Below are positions 53,595-62,949 of a stretch of DNA of 64,000 nt, piece by piece (the first letter of the stretch is position 1; each line of letters starts with the position of its first letter). Where the stretch lies: positions 124,001-188,000 of the forward strand of contig NZ_FOWQ01000009.1 of NCBI RefSeq assembly GCF_900115505.1, read 5' to 3'. Source of the DNA: Geodermatophilus dictyosporus. Its GTDB lineage: Bacteria; Actinomycetota; Actinomycetes; Mycobacteriales; Geodermatophilaceae. The position numbers were made by a program, and so were the translations under genes. A model generated the notes under the pieces. The model was not told where the DNA came from and made no database searches. It saw only the letters and a list, made by a program, of their open reading frames with translations.

Positions 53595-55208
53595 ATGACC
53601 ACGACCGACCGCCGGCCCGGCTCCGGGCAGCCCACCGACGTCGACGCCGCGTTCCGCGGCTCCGCCACCTACCGCAGCCTCGGTGAGCAGACGCTCAGCC
53701 CGGCCGAGGAACGGTTCGAGAAGGGCCGGCGCACCGTCGGGCTGTTCCTCGCCCCGCTGGTGACGATCGTCTTCGCGCTGCTCCCGCTGGGCATGGAGAG
53801 CCAGCAGCAGCTGCTGGCCGCCATCCTGCTCGGCGTCATCGTCCTGTGGATCACCGAGCCGGTACCCATCCCGATCGGCGGCCTGATCGGGGTCGGCGCC
53901 ATCGTCGTCCTCGGGGTGGTGCCCGCCGACGAGGCCGTGGGCCCGTTCGGGTCGACCACGGTGTTCACCTTCATCGGCGCGTTCATCCTGGCCGCGGCGA
54001 TGCTCAAGCACGGCGTCGCGCGGCGCTTCGCGATGGCCATCCTGTCGCTGCGCTGGGTCGGCGCCTCGACCGCGCGGGTGGTCATCGCCTTCGGGGTGAT
54101 CACCGCGCTGCTGTCGGCGTTCGTGTCCAACACCGCCACGGTGGCCATGCTGCTGCCGACGGCCCTGGGCATCCTCACGGTCATCGCCAAGCTGCTGCAG
54201 GACAAGCAGCTGGTGGCGCCGGACTTCGACCCGCTGCGGCTGCGCATCGGTGTCGCGCTGATGCTGATGCTGGCCTACGGCGCGAGCGTCGGCGGCCTGA
54301 TCACGCCCGTCGGGACCCCGCCGAACCTGATCGGCCGCGGGCTGATCGAGGAGGCGACGGGGGAGCGGATCGGGTTCCTGCAGTGGATGCTCATGGCGCT
54401 GCCGATCTGCGCGCTCATGTTCGTGGCGCTGGCCGCCGTCCTGCTGCTGCTCAACAAGCCGGAGATCCGGCGGATCGAGGGCGTGCACGAGTACGTCGAG
54501 GCCGAGCGCGCCCAGCTCGGCCCGGTGACGCGGGCGGAGAAGAACACGCTGGTCGCCTTCGGCGTCACGGTGTCGCTGTGGATCTTCCCCGGCGTCATCG
54601 CGCTGACCGCCGGCACCGACTCCGCGCTCTACGAGACGATCAGCGGGCGGATCAACGAGGGCATCGTCGCCGTCCTCGGCGCCTCGCTGCTGTTCCTGCT
54701 GCCCACCGACTGGAAGCGCCGGGAGTTCACCCTCAACTGGTCCGACGCCGCGACGATCGACTGGGGCACGGTCCTGCTGTTCGGCACCGGGATCATCTTC
54801 GGCTCGCTGCTCGCCGACACCGGCCTGGCCGAGACCATCGGCAACGCCTCGGCGGACACCCTCGGGCTGACCAGCACCTTCGCCATCACGATCTTCGCGG
54901 TCATCCTGGCGATCATCATCTCGGAGACGACCTCGAACACCGCCTCCGCGGCGGTCGTGGTTCCGATCATCATCCCGGTGGCGGTGGCCGCGGGGATCAA
55001 CCCGTTCGTGCCGGCGCTGGCGGCGACGTTCGCGGCGTCCTTCGGCTTCATGCTACCGGTGTCGACGCCGCAGAACGCGATCGTCTACGGCTCCGGCGTC
55101 GTGCCGATCACCAAGATGATCCGCTCGGGGATCTCGTTCGACGTCCTCGGCGCGCTGCTGATCGTCGTGCTGCTGCCGCTGATGGTGGGGCTCGTCCTCG
55201 ACGTGTGA
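53595..55208 (+). CDS. DASS (SLC13) family dicarboxylate/sulfate transporter
   Basis: 537 aa, ATG preceded by GGGGAGG. About 12 hydrophobic segments. SNTATVAMLLPTALGILTVI and its inverted-repeat partner TTSNTASAAVVVPIIIPVAV carry the SNT signature motifs of the DASS sodium-binding sites; GGLITPVGTPPNLIGRGLIEE and MLPVSTPQNAIVYGSG are the partner loops. It would import dicarboxylates or sulfate with cations. Confidence 0.92.
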   Translation: MTTTDRRPGSGQPTDVDAAFRGSATYRSLGEQTLSPAEERFEKGRRTVGLFLAPLVTIVFALLPLGMESQQQLLAAILLGVIVLWITEPVPIPIGGLIGVGAIVVLGVVPADEAVGPFGSTTVFTFIGAFILAAAMLKHGVARRFAMAILSLRWVGASTARVVIAFGVITALLSAFVSNTATVAMLLPTALGILTVIAKLLQDKQLVAPDFDPLRLRIGVALMLMLAYGASVGGLITPVGTPPNLIGRGLIEEATGERIGFLQWMLMALPICALMFVALAAVLLLLNKPEIRRIEGVHEYVEAERAQLGPVTRAEKNTLVAFGVTVSLWIFPGVIALTAGTDSALYETISGRINEGIVAVLGASLLFLLPTDWKRREFTLNWSDAATIDWGTVLLFGTGIIFGSLLADTGLAETIGNASADTLGLTSTFAITIFAVILAIIISETTSNTASAAVVVPIIIPVAVAAGINPFVPALAATFAASFGFMLPVSTPQNAIVYGSGVVPITKMIRSGISFDVLGALLIVVLLPLMVGLVLDV

Positions 55209-55461
55209 ACGGGGGGTGGACGGAGGGGGAAGTCATCCGCTCCGGGGAGGCCGCGGCCGGCACCGCGTGCCACGATGGACGACGGCCCGCGCGACGCCGG
55301 CCGCCACCGACGGGAGGGAGGGAGAGCGCCGTGCGCAGCGAACCCCCCAGTCCCAGTCCCGTGGTCCTCGTCCGATAGCCCCCGGTCGCCGCGCGCCCGG
55401 TGCGCAGCGCGGCGAGGACCGCCGCTGTGTCCTCGCCCGCCAGCGTCCCCGGGAGCCCGTC

Positions 55462-56598
55462 ATGGCCGACCGTCGCCTCGCGCCCCTCTCCGCCCTCACC
55501 CTCGGGCGCCGTCCCCGCCCGGCCCCGCCGCGCCGGGTCGTCGTCCCCCCGCCGCCGCCCGAGCCGGAGCGCCAGTCGCGGCTGGTCGACAACGCCGTCT
55601 ACGCCGGCGGCCGCCGGGTCGCCACCCCCGGGTCGGCCGCCGAGAGCCACGACTGGCTGACCGAGGGCTTCGACGACCGGATGGTGTGGCTGGGCCTCTA
55701 CCGGCCCGAGCCCGCCGAGCTGGGGGAGCTGGCCGAGCAGTACGGCCTGCCCGACCTCGCCGTCGAGGACGCCATCCAGGCCCACCAGCGGCCGAAGTTC
55801 GAGCGCTACGGCGACACGCTCTTCGTCGTCCTCAAGGCCGCGCGCTACCTCGACGCCGTCGAGCAGGTCGAGTTCGGCGAGCTGCACCTGTTCCTCGGCC
55901 GGCAGTTCGCGATCACCGTCCGGCACAGCGAGTCGCCCGACCTCGCCCGCGTGCGGCGGCGGCTGGAGAGCGAGCCGGCGCTGCTGGCCAAGGGCAGCGA
56001 GGCGGTGCTGTACGCGATCCTCGACGCCGTCGTCGACGGGTACACGCCGGTCGTCCTGGGCCTGGCCAACGACATCGAGCAGATCGAGACCGAGGTCTTC
56101 CGCGGCGACCCCGGCGTCTCGCGGCGCATCTACGAGCTGTCGCAGGAGGTGCTGGAGTTCCAGCGGGCCGCCCGGCCGCTGACCGGGATCCTCGCCGCGA
56201 TCACCGCCGGGTTCGACAAGTACGGCGTCGACGAGGACCTGCGCAGCTACCTGCGCGACGTCGCCGACCACGTCGTGCAGGTCAACGAGCGGGTGGAGGG
56301 CTTCCGCCAGCAGCTGCGCGACATCCTCACCGTCAACGCGACGCTGGTCGCGCAGCGGCAGAACGAGGAGATCCGCGAGCTCACCGAGGCCTCGATCGCA
56401 CAGGGCGAGGAGGTCAAGAAGATCTCCGCCTGGGCGGCCATCCTGTTCGCGCCGACGCTGGTGGGCACGGTCTACGGGATGAACTTCGAGGACATGCCCG
56501 AGCTGTCGTGGCACCTGGGCTACCCGTTCGCGCTGGTGCTGATGCTGGGCGTGAGCCTGACGCTGTACGCCGTCTTCAAGCGCCGCGACTGGATCTGA
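55462..56598 (+). CDS. corA: CorA-family magnesium/cobalt transporter
   Basis: 378 aa, ATG. The N-terminal cytosolic domain has FERYGDTLFVVLKAARYL. The C-terminal two membrane segments include VGTVYGMNFEDMPEL, the CorA GMN signature, and LVLMLGVSLTLYAVFKRRDW with the basic end. Forms a pentameric channel for Mg2+ and Co2+. The first 35 residues are Pro/Arg-rich. Confidence 0.94.
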   Translation: MADRRLAPLSALTLGRRPRPAPPRRVVVPPPPPEPERQSRLVDNAVYAGGRRVATPGSAAESHDWLTEGFDDRMVWLGLYRPEPAELGELAEQYGLPDLAVEDAIQAHQRPKFERYGDTLFVVLKAARYLDAVEQVEFGELHLFLGRQFAITVRHSESPDLARVRRRLESEPALLAKGSEAVLYAILDAVVDGYTPVVLGLANDIEQIETEVFRGDPGVSRRIYELSQEVLEFQRAARPLTGILAAITAGFDKYGVDEDLRSYLRDVADHVVQVNERVEGFRQQLRDILTVNATLVAQRQNEEIRELTEASIAQGEEVKKISAWAAILFAPTLVGTVYGMNFEDMPELSWHLGYPFALVLMLGVSLTLYAVFKRRDWI

Positions 56599-56719
56599 CG
56601 AAGGACCACCCTTCCCCCCACGCCTCGCAGGCTCGGCGCGGGGCCCTGAGGGGCGGCCGTTCCAGCACGTCACCACGCGCCGGGGTGGCGGCGGGGAACA
56701 ACCCGCTGGTCGGGCCGGT

Positions 56720-56725
56720 TAGGAT
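56720..56725 (+). promoter_or_regulatory. Possible -10 element for ssrA
   Basis: TAGGAT, 17 bp before the mature 5' end, within GGTTAGGATGGG. A good -35 hexamer is not obvious. Confidence 0.35.
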
Positions 56726-56742
56726 GGGTGCACAACTGCACA

Positions 56743-57116
56743 GGGGGTGAATGGTCTCGACTGCGGTCGGGTGACCAGGGGAAGCGAGCCGAGGAAGCCG
56801 ACGATGAGCTCGTTAACCACGCGTCGGAAAACACACAAGCGCCGACAAGAGTCAGCGCGCGTACGCCCTCGCTGCCTGACAGCGAGTGTGACGCTGTCAG
56901 CCCGGGTTCGGTCATCGACCCGGTGTCTGGCATCAGCTAGATGACTCACCGTGCGTGCCGGTCGCGGGCGTGCACGGGACACCTCACAGCGACTGGGCCT
57001 GTCATCTCGACGTGTTCGCGCGATCGGGAGGGCCGAGCAGAGGCAGAGCGGACTGCGCTCGGAGAAGCCCTGGTGATGCGTCGCAGGACGCGGGTTCGAT
57101 TCCCGCCACCTCCACC
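56743..57116 (+). ncRNA. ssrA: Transfer-messenger RNA
   Basis: The 5' GGGGGTG pairs with CACCTCC (57107-57113) as the acceptor stem, followed by A and CC. The T-arm GGGTTCGATTCCC precedes it, and GAATGGTCTCGACT-type sequence follows the 5' end. The tag reading frame at 56841-56879 starts at a GCC resume codon and encodes ADKSQRAYALAA and a TGA stop, closely resembling the mycobacterial ADSHQRDYALAA tag. It rescues stalled ribosomes with SmpB. Confidence 0.95.
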
Positions 57117-57120
57117 CCTG

Positions 57121-57159
57121 ACGGGAGCCCGCACGGACGACGTCCGTGCGGGCTCCCGT
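57121..57159 (+). terminator. ssrA terminator
   Basis: ACGGGAGCCCGCACGGACG (57121-57139) is the exact reverse complement of 57141-57159, with a single A between. A very stable hairpin 5 bp after the tmRNA end. Confidence 0.85.
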
Positions 57160-57173
57160 GCGTCCGGGGCCGC

Positions 57174-57490
57174 TCAGCCCTTGAGCAGCCGCATCGTCTG
57201 GTGGGACACGGCGCGGGCGACGCGGGCAGGCCGATGAGCTTCGCCATCAGGAGCGCCTCGAAGGCCTCGGCGTCCGCGACCGCCACGTGCACGAAGTAGT
57301 CGGGCACGCCGAACAGCCGCCGGACGCTGACCACCTCGTCGAAGGCCAGGACCGCGGCCTCGAACTCCTCGACGGCGCGCCGGTCGTGGCGCGGATCTCC
57401 ACGGCCACGATCACCTCGAAGGTGCGCCCGGTGGCCCGCGGGTCGATGACCGCCCGGTACCCGGCGATGACCCCTGCACCGGTGGCGGCG
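57174..57490 (-). pseudogene. Decayed Lrp/AsnC-family regulator (ligand domain only)
   Basis: Reverse-strand pieces GVIAGYRAVIDPRATGRTFE with VIVAVEIRATT, EEFEAAVLAFDEVVSVRRLF with GVPDYFVHVAVADAEAFEAL, and VARAVSHQTMRLLKG lie in different frames. Together they are the RAM ligand-binding domain of Lrp/AsnC proteins with two frame changes. The N-terminal helix-turn-helix is missing. Upstream there is a short piece of some other gene on the opposite strand (VHVALATLLAGA). Confidence 0.75.
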
Positions 57491-57692
57491 GAACGTGCTG
57501 CTGAGCACCTCCGCCGGCACCGCCGTGCACGTCGCCCTCGCCACCCTGCTCGCCGGCGCCTGAGCCACCGGGTGTGGGGACGGCACACACCCGGCGCCGG
57601 CCGCTGTGGACCGGGCACCTGGCGCTCCTCCCGAGGTGACCGCAGCATGTGATCCGGAACTCGGCCGGACAGTCGCGGACAAGGGAGTCCTC

Positions 57693-59129
57693 GTGTCGCA
57701 GCGCAGACGAACCACCCTCACGATCACCACCCTCGGCATCACGGCGGCGCTCGCGCTGCAGGCGTCGCCCGCAGCAGCCGTACCGGGAGGCCACGGCCCG
57801 GGCGTCGGGGCGCGGCCCTGCACGGCGGGCGACACGGTCGAGGTCCCCGGCGCGGAGCACAGCGTGACCGCCTGCCTGCCCGACCTGACCACCTCCGGCC
57901 TGCAGCAGCAGGCGCCCGGGCGGTACACCGACGTCGCGGACTGGACGGGGCTGCACGCGCTGGGCACGCAGAACCCGTCCGGGGTGCCGGGGCTGCAGGT
58001 CGACGGCTACTTCCCCGACACGTCCACCTCCAACACCCTCCACGGCTGGAACCACGACAGCCAGTTCGTCCTCCGGATCCCGGACGACTGGAACGGTGGC
58101 CTCGTCGTGGCCGGCGCACCCGGCACCCGCAAGCAGTACGCCTCGGACTTCCTCGTCTCGGACGCCGTGCTGGCGCAGGGCTTCGCCTACGCCTCCACGG
58201 ACAAGGGCAACAACGGGGTCGACTTCTACCGCGACGGCGTCGCGCCCGGCGACGCCGTCGCGGAGTGGCACCAGCGGGTGACCGAGCTCGCGGTCGCCGC
58301 GAAGGCCACCCTGCGCCAGCACCTCGGCCAGGCGCCGCAGCGGACGTACGTGGCCGGCATCAGCAACGGCGGCTACCTGGTGCGGTGGCAGCTGGAGAAC
58401 CGGGCGCACCTCTACGACGGCGGCGTCGACTGGGAGGGCACCCTCTTCACCCCCGACGGGCCCAACCTGTTCACCTACCTGCCGACCGCGGTGCGCTACA
58501 CCCTCGGCCAGGCGACGGCCGAGGACATGTACGCCGCCGGGTTCGCGCGCGGCTCCGAGCCGCTGTGGGACTACCACCGGACGGTCTACTGGGGACTGAC
58601 GCAGAAGACCTACCGGGCCGAGTTCGACCCGGCGTACGACCCGGCGTGCCCTGGCCCGACGGCCGGCACGACCCTGCCCGCCATCCTGGCGCCCTGCCCG
58701 AGCGACGCCGGCTACGACACCTGGTTCGCGAACCCGGACTCGGAGCCGGTGCACGACGCGCTGGCCCGGATCAGCCTGACCGGCAAGATCAAGAAGCCGC
58801 TGCTCACCCTGCACGGCACCCTGGACGCCCTGCTCCCGATCAGCACCGACAGCGACGTCTACGCCGGGATGATCGCCGACCAGAACCGGGACCGGCTGCA
58901 CCGGTACTACCGCATCGAGGGCGGCAACCACGTCGACAGCCTGGTGACCGTGGACCCGCAGCTCCTGCGGCCGATGCTGCCCTGCTTCCGCACCGCCTTC
59001 GACGCGCTCACGGCGTGGGTCGAGGAGGGCGCGCAGCCGCCGGCCAGCACGACGGTCCCGCGCCCCGCAGGGGTGGATGCGAGCGACCCGGCGCTGCTGA
59101 ACACCTGCTCGCTGGCCTCGGGGGGCTGA
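57693..59129 (+). CDS. Secreted alpha/beta-hydrolase (tannase/3HB-oligomer-hydrolase-like)
   Basis: 478 aa, GTG start with GGGAG seven bases upstream. A signal peptide is clear: SQRRRTTLTITTLGITAALA followed by LQASPAAAVP with an AxA cleavage site. The nucleophile motif GISNGG (near residue 224), a C-terminal TLHGTLDALLP acid segment and GGNHVDS His segment complete a plausible triad. ASTDKGNNGVDFY is typical of tannase-like or hydroxybutyrate-oligomer hydrolases. Several Cys pairs could form disulfides. Substrate unknown. Confidence 0.8.
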   Translation: MSQRRRTTLTITTLGITAALALQASPAAAVPGGHGPGVGARPCTAGDTVEVPGAEHSVTACLPDLTTSGLQQQAPGRYTDVADWTGLHALGTQNPSGVPGLQVDGYFPDTSTSNTLHGWNHDSQFVLRIPDDWNGGLVVAGAPGTRKQYASDFLVSDAVLAQGFAYASTDKGNNGVDFYRDGVAPGDAVAEWHQRVTELAVAAKATLRQHLGQAPQRTYVAGISNGGYLVRWQLENRAHLYDGGVDWEGTLFTPDGPNLFTYLPTAVRYTLGQATAEDMYAAGFARGSEPLWDYHRTVYWGLTQKTYRAEFDPAYDPACPGPTAGTTLPAILAPCPSDAGYDTWFANPDSEPVHDALARISLTGKIKKPLLTLHGTLDALLPISTDSDVYAGMIADQNRDRLHRYYRIEGGNHVDSLVTVDPQLLRPMLPCFRTAFDALTAWVEEGAQPPASTTVPRPAGVDASDPALLNTCSLASGG

Positions 59130-59147
59130 CCCGTCCCGTCGCCACGG

Positions 59148-59187
59148 CGAGGGCCCCGGTGCGGAGGACGTCCGCCCGGGGCCCTCG
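59148..59187 (+). terminator. Hairpin after the secreted hydrolase gene
   Basis: CGAGGGCCCCGG (59148-59159) and CCGGGGCCCTCG (59176-59187) are perfect 12-bp arms with a 16-base loop, 19 bp after the stop. Confidence 0.7.
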
Positions 59188-59289
59188 TGCGTCGCGGCCG
59201 CGGGCGGCCGGGCAGGGCGACCGGCTGCTCCCGGAACCGCGCGGTCCGGCAGAGTGACCGGCATCACCCTTCCGAGCAGAGGAGCTGCC

Positions 59290-60357
59290 GTGATCGAGAA
59301 CGCCTTCTACACGCCCGAGGTGCAGGGCGCCTACCAGCTGCACTCGCTGGGCGGCTTCGACCTCGAGGAGGGCGGGCGCATCCCCGACCTCCGGCTGGCC
59401 TACGCCACCTACGGCGAGCTGAACGCGGCCAAGGACAACGCGATCCTGGTCCCCACCTGGTTCAGCGGCACCCACGCCACCTGGGAGCAGGTCTACATCG
59501 GCCCCGGCCGGGCGCTGGACCCCACGCGCTGGTTCATCGTGGTGGTCAACCAGATCGGCAACGGGCTGTCGACCTCGCCGCACAACACCGACGGCGGGAT
59601 CGCGATGTCGCGCTTCCCGCAGGTCCGCATCGGCGACGACGTCCGCGCCCAGCAGCAGCTCGCCGCGGAGCTGTTCGGCATCGAGCGGTGGGCGCTGGTG
59701 GTCGGCGGCTCGATGGGCGCCCAGCAGACCTACGAGTGGGCGGTCCGCTTCCCCGAGCAGGTGCTGCGCGCCGCCCCGATCGCCGGCACCGCGCAGAACA
59801 CCCCGCACGACTTCCTGTTCACCCGCACGCTGATGGACGCGATCACCTCCGACCCCGGGTGGAACGGCGGCGAGTACCGCTCGCACACCGAGGTCGCCGA
59901 CGGCCTGCGCCGGCACGCCGACATCTGGGCGGTGCTCGGCCTGTCCACGGAGTTCTGGCGGACCGGGTTCTGGCGCGGGGTCGAGCTGCCCGACGTCACG
60001 TGGTCGACCTTCGAGGAGTTCCAGGAGCGGTTCGTGCAGGCCACCTTCCTCGCCATGGACCCCAACGCCCTGCTGACCATGGGCTGGAAGTGGCAGCGCG
60101 GCGACGTCACCCGGCACACCGACGGCGACCTCGCCGCGGCGCTGGGCCGGATCACCGCGCGGACCTTCGTCATGCCGATCGACGAGGACATGTTCTTCCC
60201 GCCCCGCGACTGCGCCGTCGAGCAGGCGCTCATCAAGGACAGCGAGCTGCGCGTGCTGCCCTCGATCGCGGGCCACTTCGGGCTGTTCGGCTTCGAGCCG
60301 GCCTACCTGGCCGAGGTGGACCGCAACCTCGGCGAGCTGCTCGACACGGAGGTCTGA
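59290..60357 (+). CDS. MetX-like alpha/beta-hydrolase (homoserine O-acetyltransferase family)
   Basis: 355 aa; GTG 59290 chosen because GAGGAG lies upstream, though an ATG-like upstream start at 59254 (GTG) is in frame. LRLAYATYGELNAAKDNAIL and VVVNQIGNGLSTSPHN match the family N-terminus. The nucleophile elbow is GGSMGAQQTYEWAVRFPEQV, the acid is in FVMPIDEDMFFPP and the His in IAGHFGLFGFEP. This is not the canonical MetX, since the L-homoserine motif regions differ; it may be a related hydrolase. Confidence 0.82.
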   Translation: MIENAFYTPEVQGAYQLHSLGGFDLEEGGRIPDLRLAYATYGELNAAKDNAILVPTWFSGTHATWEQVYIGPGRALDPTRWFIVVVNQIGNGLSTSPHNTDGGIAMSRFPQVRIGDDVRAQQQLAAELFGIERWALVVGGSMGAQQTYEWAVRFPEQVLRAAPIAGTAQNTPHDFLFTRTLMDAITSDPGWNGGEYRSHTEVADGLRRHADIWAVLGLSTEFWRTGFWRGVELPDVTWSTFEEFQERFVQATFLAMDPNALLTMGWKWQRGDVTRHTDGDLAAALGRITARTFVMPIDEDMFFPPRDCAVEQALIKDSELRVLPSIAGHFGLFGFEPAYLAEVDRNLGELLDTEV

Positions 60358-60361
60358 GCCC

Positions 60362-60556
60362 TCAGCTGCCACCGCCGGGCGGGGCCGGTACCGCCCCGCC
60401 CGGCGCGTTCGGCGCCGCGCCCTGGGCCTGCACGTCGTCGGCGTCGGCGGTGCCCACCAGGCCGCTGACGCCCTCGGTGGTCTCGCCGTCGTGCCGGTCC
60501 CGGCCCTTGGTGTCGTCGCTGCGGGGGTGGTCGACGGCGCTCTGTCGCTCTTCCAC
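60362..60556 (-). CDS. Small disordered hypothetical protein (64 aa)
   Basis: GTG at 60556 with GGAGGACCCC upstream on the coding strand. Low-complexity, Asp/Gly/Ala/Pro-rich, no hydrophobic core. Family unknown. Confidence 0.5.
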   Translation of the reverse strand: MEERQSAVDHPRSDDTKGRDRHDGETTEGVSGLVGTADADDVQAQGAAPNAPGGAVPAPPGGGS

Positions 60557-60668
60557 GGGGTCCTCCGGTGCGGGTCGGGAACGTCCCCGACGCTCCTACC
60601 CGCGGAATGGCCGGCCGTCCCCTCCAGTTGGCCCCCGCGGAGACCCCGCCGCACCCGAGGAGCACCGC

Positions 60669-61526
60669 ATGACCACGTACGCCGTCACCGGAGCAACCGG
60701 CGGCCTGGGCCGACGCGCCGTCGAGGAGCTGCTCGACCGCGGCGTCCCGGCGGCGGACGTCGTCGCCGTCGTCCGCCGTCCCGAGGCCGCCGCCGACCTC
60801 GCCGCCCGCGGCGTGCAGGTCCGCGAGGGCGACTACTCGCGGCCGGAGACGCTGCCCGCGGCGCTGGCCGGCGTCACCCGGCTGCTGCTGGTCTCGGGCA
60901 ACGAGCCCGGCGCGCGGGTGGCCCAGCACCGCGCGGTCGCCGAGGCGGCGGCCGCGGCCGGCGTGCAGCGGCTCGTCTACACCTCGATCGCGCACGCCGA
61001 CACCTCGGGCAACCCGCTGGCCGGCGAGCACCGGGGGACCGAGGAGGCGCTGCGCGAGGTCGGCGTCCCGGCGACGGTCCTGCGCAACAGCTGGTACGTC
61101 GAGAACTACACCGCCCAGCTCGACCGGTACCTGGCCACCGGCGAGATCCTGGGCGCCGCGGGGGAGGGCCGGGTGTCGGTGGCCCCCCGTGCCGACTACG
61201 CCGTCGCGGCCGCGACCGCGCTGCTCGCCGACCAGGAGGGCAGCGGCGTGCTGGAGCTCGGCGGCCCCGGGGTCACCCTGGCCGAGCTCGCCGCCGCCGT
61301 CACCGAGGCCACCGGCACGCCCGTGCGCTACCGCGACCTGCCGGCCGAGGAGCTCACCGCCGCGCTGCAGGAGGCGGGCCTCGAGGCCGGCACCGCCGGG
61401 TTCGTCACCGCCATCGACACCTCCATCGCCCGCGGCGAGCTCGACACCGGCGAGGAGACCCTCACCGCGCTGCTCGGCCGGCAGGTGACCCCGCTGGTCG
61501 ACGCGGTCCGCGCCGCGCGGGGCTGA
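60669..61526 (+). CDS. NmrA/QorB-like NAD(P)H-binding oxidoreductase
   Basis: 285 aa, ATG. TYAVTGATGGLGRRAVEELL is the Rossmann GxTGxxG start, RRPEAAADLAARGVQVREGD the second strand, LVYTSIAHADTSGNPLAGEH and TVLRNSWYVENYTAQL are QorB/SDR-a5 signatures. Probably reduces quinones using NADPH. Confidence 0.88.
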   Translation: MTTYAVTGATGGLGRRAVEELLDRGVPAADVVAVVRRPEAAADLAARGVQVREGDYSRPETLPAALAGVTRLLLVSGNEPGARVAQHRAVAEAAAAAGVQRLVYTSIAHADTSGNPLAGEHRGTEEALREVGVPATVLRNSWYVENYTAQLDRYLATGEILGAAGEGRVSVAPRADYAVAAATALLADQEGSGVLELGGPGVTLAELAAAVTEATGTPVRYRDLPAEELTAALQEAGLEAGTAGFVTAIDTSIARGELDTGEETLTALLGRQVTPLVDAVRAARG

Positions 61527-61646
61527 CCACCGCCGACGACATCGGCGATCTCGGCACGGGCGGGTAGCCGCCGGCGGGCCTCCCTTCGAGGGGTGGGGTC
61601 CGCCGCCGGGCTCCAGTGCGGCGCTGCCCGTGCCGATCCCGGGAGC

Positions 61647-61823
61647 ATGAACCCCATCGCGTGCCGCGCCGTCGCGCAGGCCGGACTCGTCGCCGCCACC
61701 GCCTCGGCCGATGTCGAGGCCCCCTGGCCGCTGCTGCTCGTGGCCGGCTGGCACACCACCGCCGCCGACCTGGTGCTCGCCGACGTCCGGCTGGCCGACG
61801 ACCTGGCCGCGCTGCCGGTCTGA
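61647..61823 (+). CDS. Short hypothetical protein (58 aa)
   Basis: ATG preceded by CGGGAGC. MNPIACRAVAQAGLVAATAS begins, with APWPLLLVAGWHTTAADLVL in the middle. No family is recognised. It could be a fortuitous frame, since it is short and alanine-rich. Confidence 0.35.
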   Translation: MNPIACRAVAQAGLVAATASADVEAPWPLLLVAGWHTTAADLVLADVRLADDLAALPV

Positions 61824-61826
61824 CAG

Positions 61827-62879
61827 CTAGTGGGCGCGCGCGAAGGCGTGGCCGTCGGGTCCGTGCGAGCGGACCACGACCAGCACGTCCTCGCTCTGCA
61901 GCGTCCCGATCAGCGGGTCGTCGTAGCGCAGGGTGCGCCCGCCGCGGGTGACCGACAGGACGATGTCGCGCAGGTCGCGCGGGCCGAGCCCGACCTCCCC
62001 GGAGCTGACCGTGCGCTGCGAGATGTCGAGCCCCTGGCCGCCCGTGAGCAGGTCCTCCACGACCGAGACCACCCGCGGGCTGTCGGTGGACAGGCCCAGC
62101 AGCCGGCCCGACGTCGCCGAGGTGGTGATGACCGTGTCGGCGCCGGACTGGCGCAGGAGGCTCGCGTTCTCCTCCTCGCGGACGCTGGTGGTGATCGGCA
62201 CGCTCGGGTTGAGCTGGCGCACGGTGAGCGTGATGAGCACCGCGGCGTCGTCCCGGTTGGCCGCCACGATCACCGCGCGGGCGCGCTCGACGTGCGCCCG
62301 GCGCAGCACGTCGGTGCGCCCGGCGTCGCCGACGATGCCGGTCAGCCCGATGGAGTTGGCCTCGTCCATCGCCCGCTGGTCGGAGTCGACGACGACGATG
62401 TCCTCCAGCCGGGTGCCGGTGGCCCGCAGGGACCGGACGGCGCTGCGGCCCTTGGTGCCGTAGCCGCACACGATGACGTGCTGGCGCACGCGGGACCTCC
62501 AGCGTCGGATGCGGAACTCCTCGCGCGAGCGCGCGGTGAGCGCCTCGAGCGTGGTCCCGATGAGCACGATCAGGAACAGCACGCGCAGCGGCGTGATGAA
62601 CAGGATGTTGACCAGCCGCGCGCCCTCGGTGATCGGCGTGATGTCGCCGTAGCCGGTCGTCGAGAGCGTGACGGTGGCGTAGTAGACGGCGTCGAGCAGC
62701 GAGATGCCGACCTCGTCGCCGTCGCGGTAGGAGTCGCGGTCGAGCCAGACGATGAGGACCGTCAGCGCCAGGAAGAAGCTCGCGAAGGCCACCCGGCGCC
62801 ACACCTGGCGGGTCGGCGACTCCTCCACGTGGGCGAGCTGGACCCCGGTGTGCGGGTCGTCCGCCGCCTGTCCGCTCAT
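61827..62879 (-). CDS. Potassium channel with TrkA-N (RCK) domain
   Basis: 350 aa, ATG 62879. Two membrane helices flank the selectivity filter TTGYGD near residue 73. The C-terminal RCK part has a Rossmann start HVIVCGYGTKGRSAVRSLRA and a C-terminal TrkA-C-like domain (LRDIVLSVTRGGRTLRYDDP). It is a two-TM ligand-gated K+ channel in the membrane, tetrameric. Confidence 0.92.
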   Translation of the reverse strand: MSGQAADDPHTGVQLAHVEESPTRQVWRRVAFASFFLALTVLIVWLDRDSYRDGDEVGISLLDAVYYATVTLSTTGYGDITPITEGARLVNILFITPLRVLFLIVLIGTTLEALTARSREEFRIRRWRSRVRQHVIVCGYGTKGRSAVRSLRATGTRLEDIVVVDSDQRAMDEANSIGLTGIVGDAGRTDVLRRAHVERARAVIVAANRDDAAVLITLTVRQLNPSVPITTSVREEENASLLRQSGADTVITTSATSGRLLGLSTDSPRVVSVVEDLLTGGQGLDISQRTVSSGEVGLGPRDLRDIVLSVTRGGRTLRYDDPLIGTLQSEDVLVVVRSHGPDGHAFARAH

Positions 62880-62906
62880 CACGTCAGCGGACGATAGCGA
62901 GCGGGC

Positions 62907-62938
62907 GCGGTGCGCACCGGGATGCCGGTGCGCACCGC
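62907..62938. terminator. Hairpin between the acyl-CoA ligase and K+ channel genes
   Basis: GCGGTGCGCACCGG (62907-62920) pairs exactly with CCGGTGCGCACCGC (62925-62938) around GATG, just after the acyl-CoA ligase stop. Confidence 0.75.
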
Positions 62939-62949
62939 CCTCGAACGGG

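Noticed and set aside
56743-57116. ssrA as the attachment site of the 20-kb element
   Set aside because: The element's core repeats lie in cpaF, and the tmRNA 3' end is not duplicated near the element.
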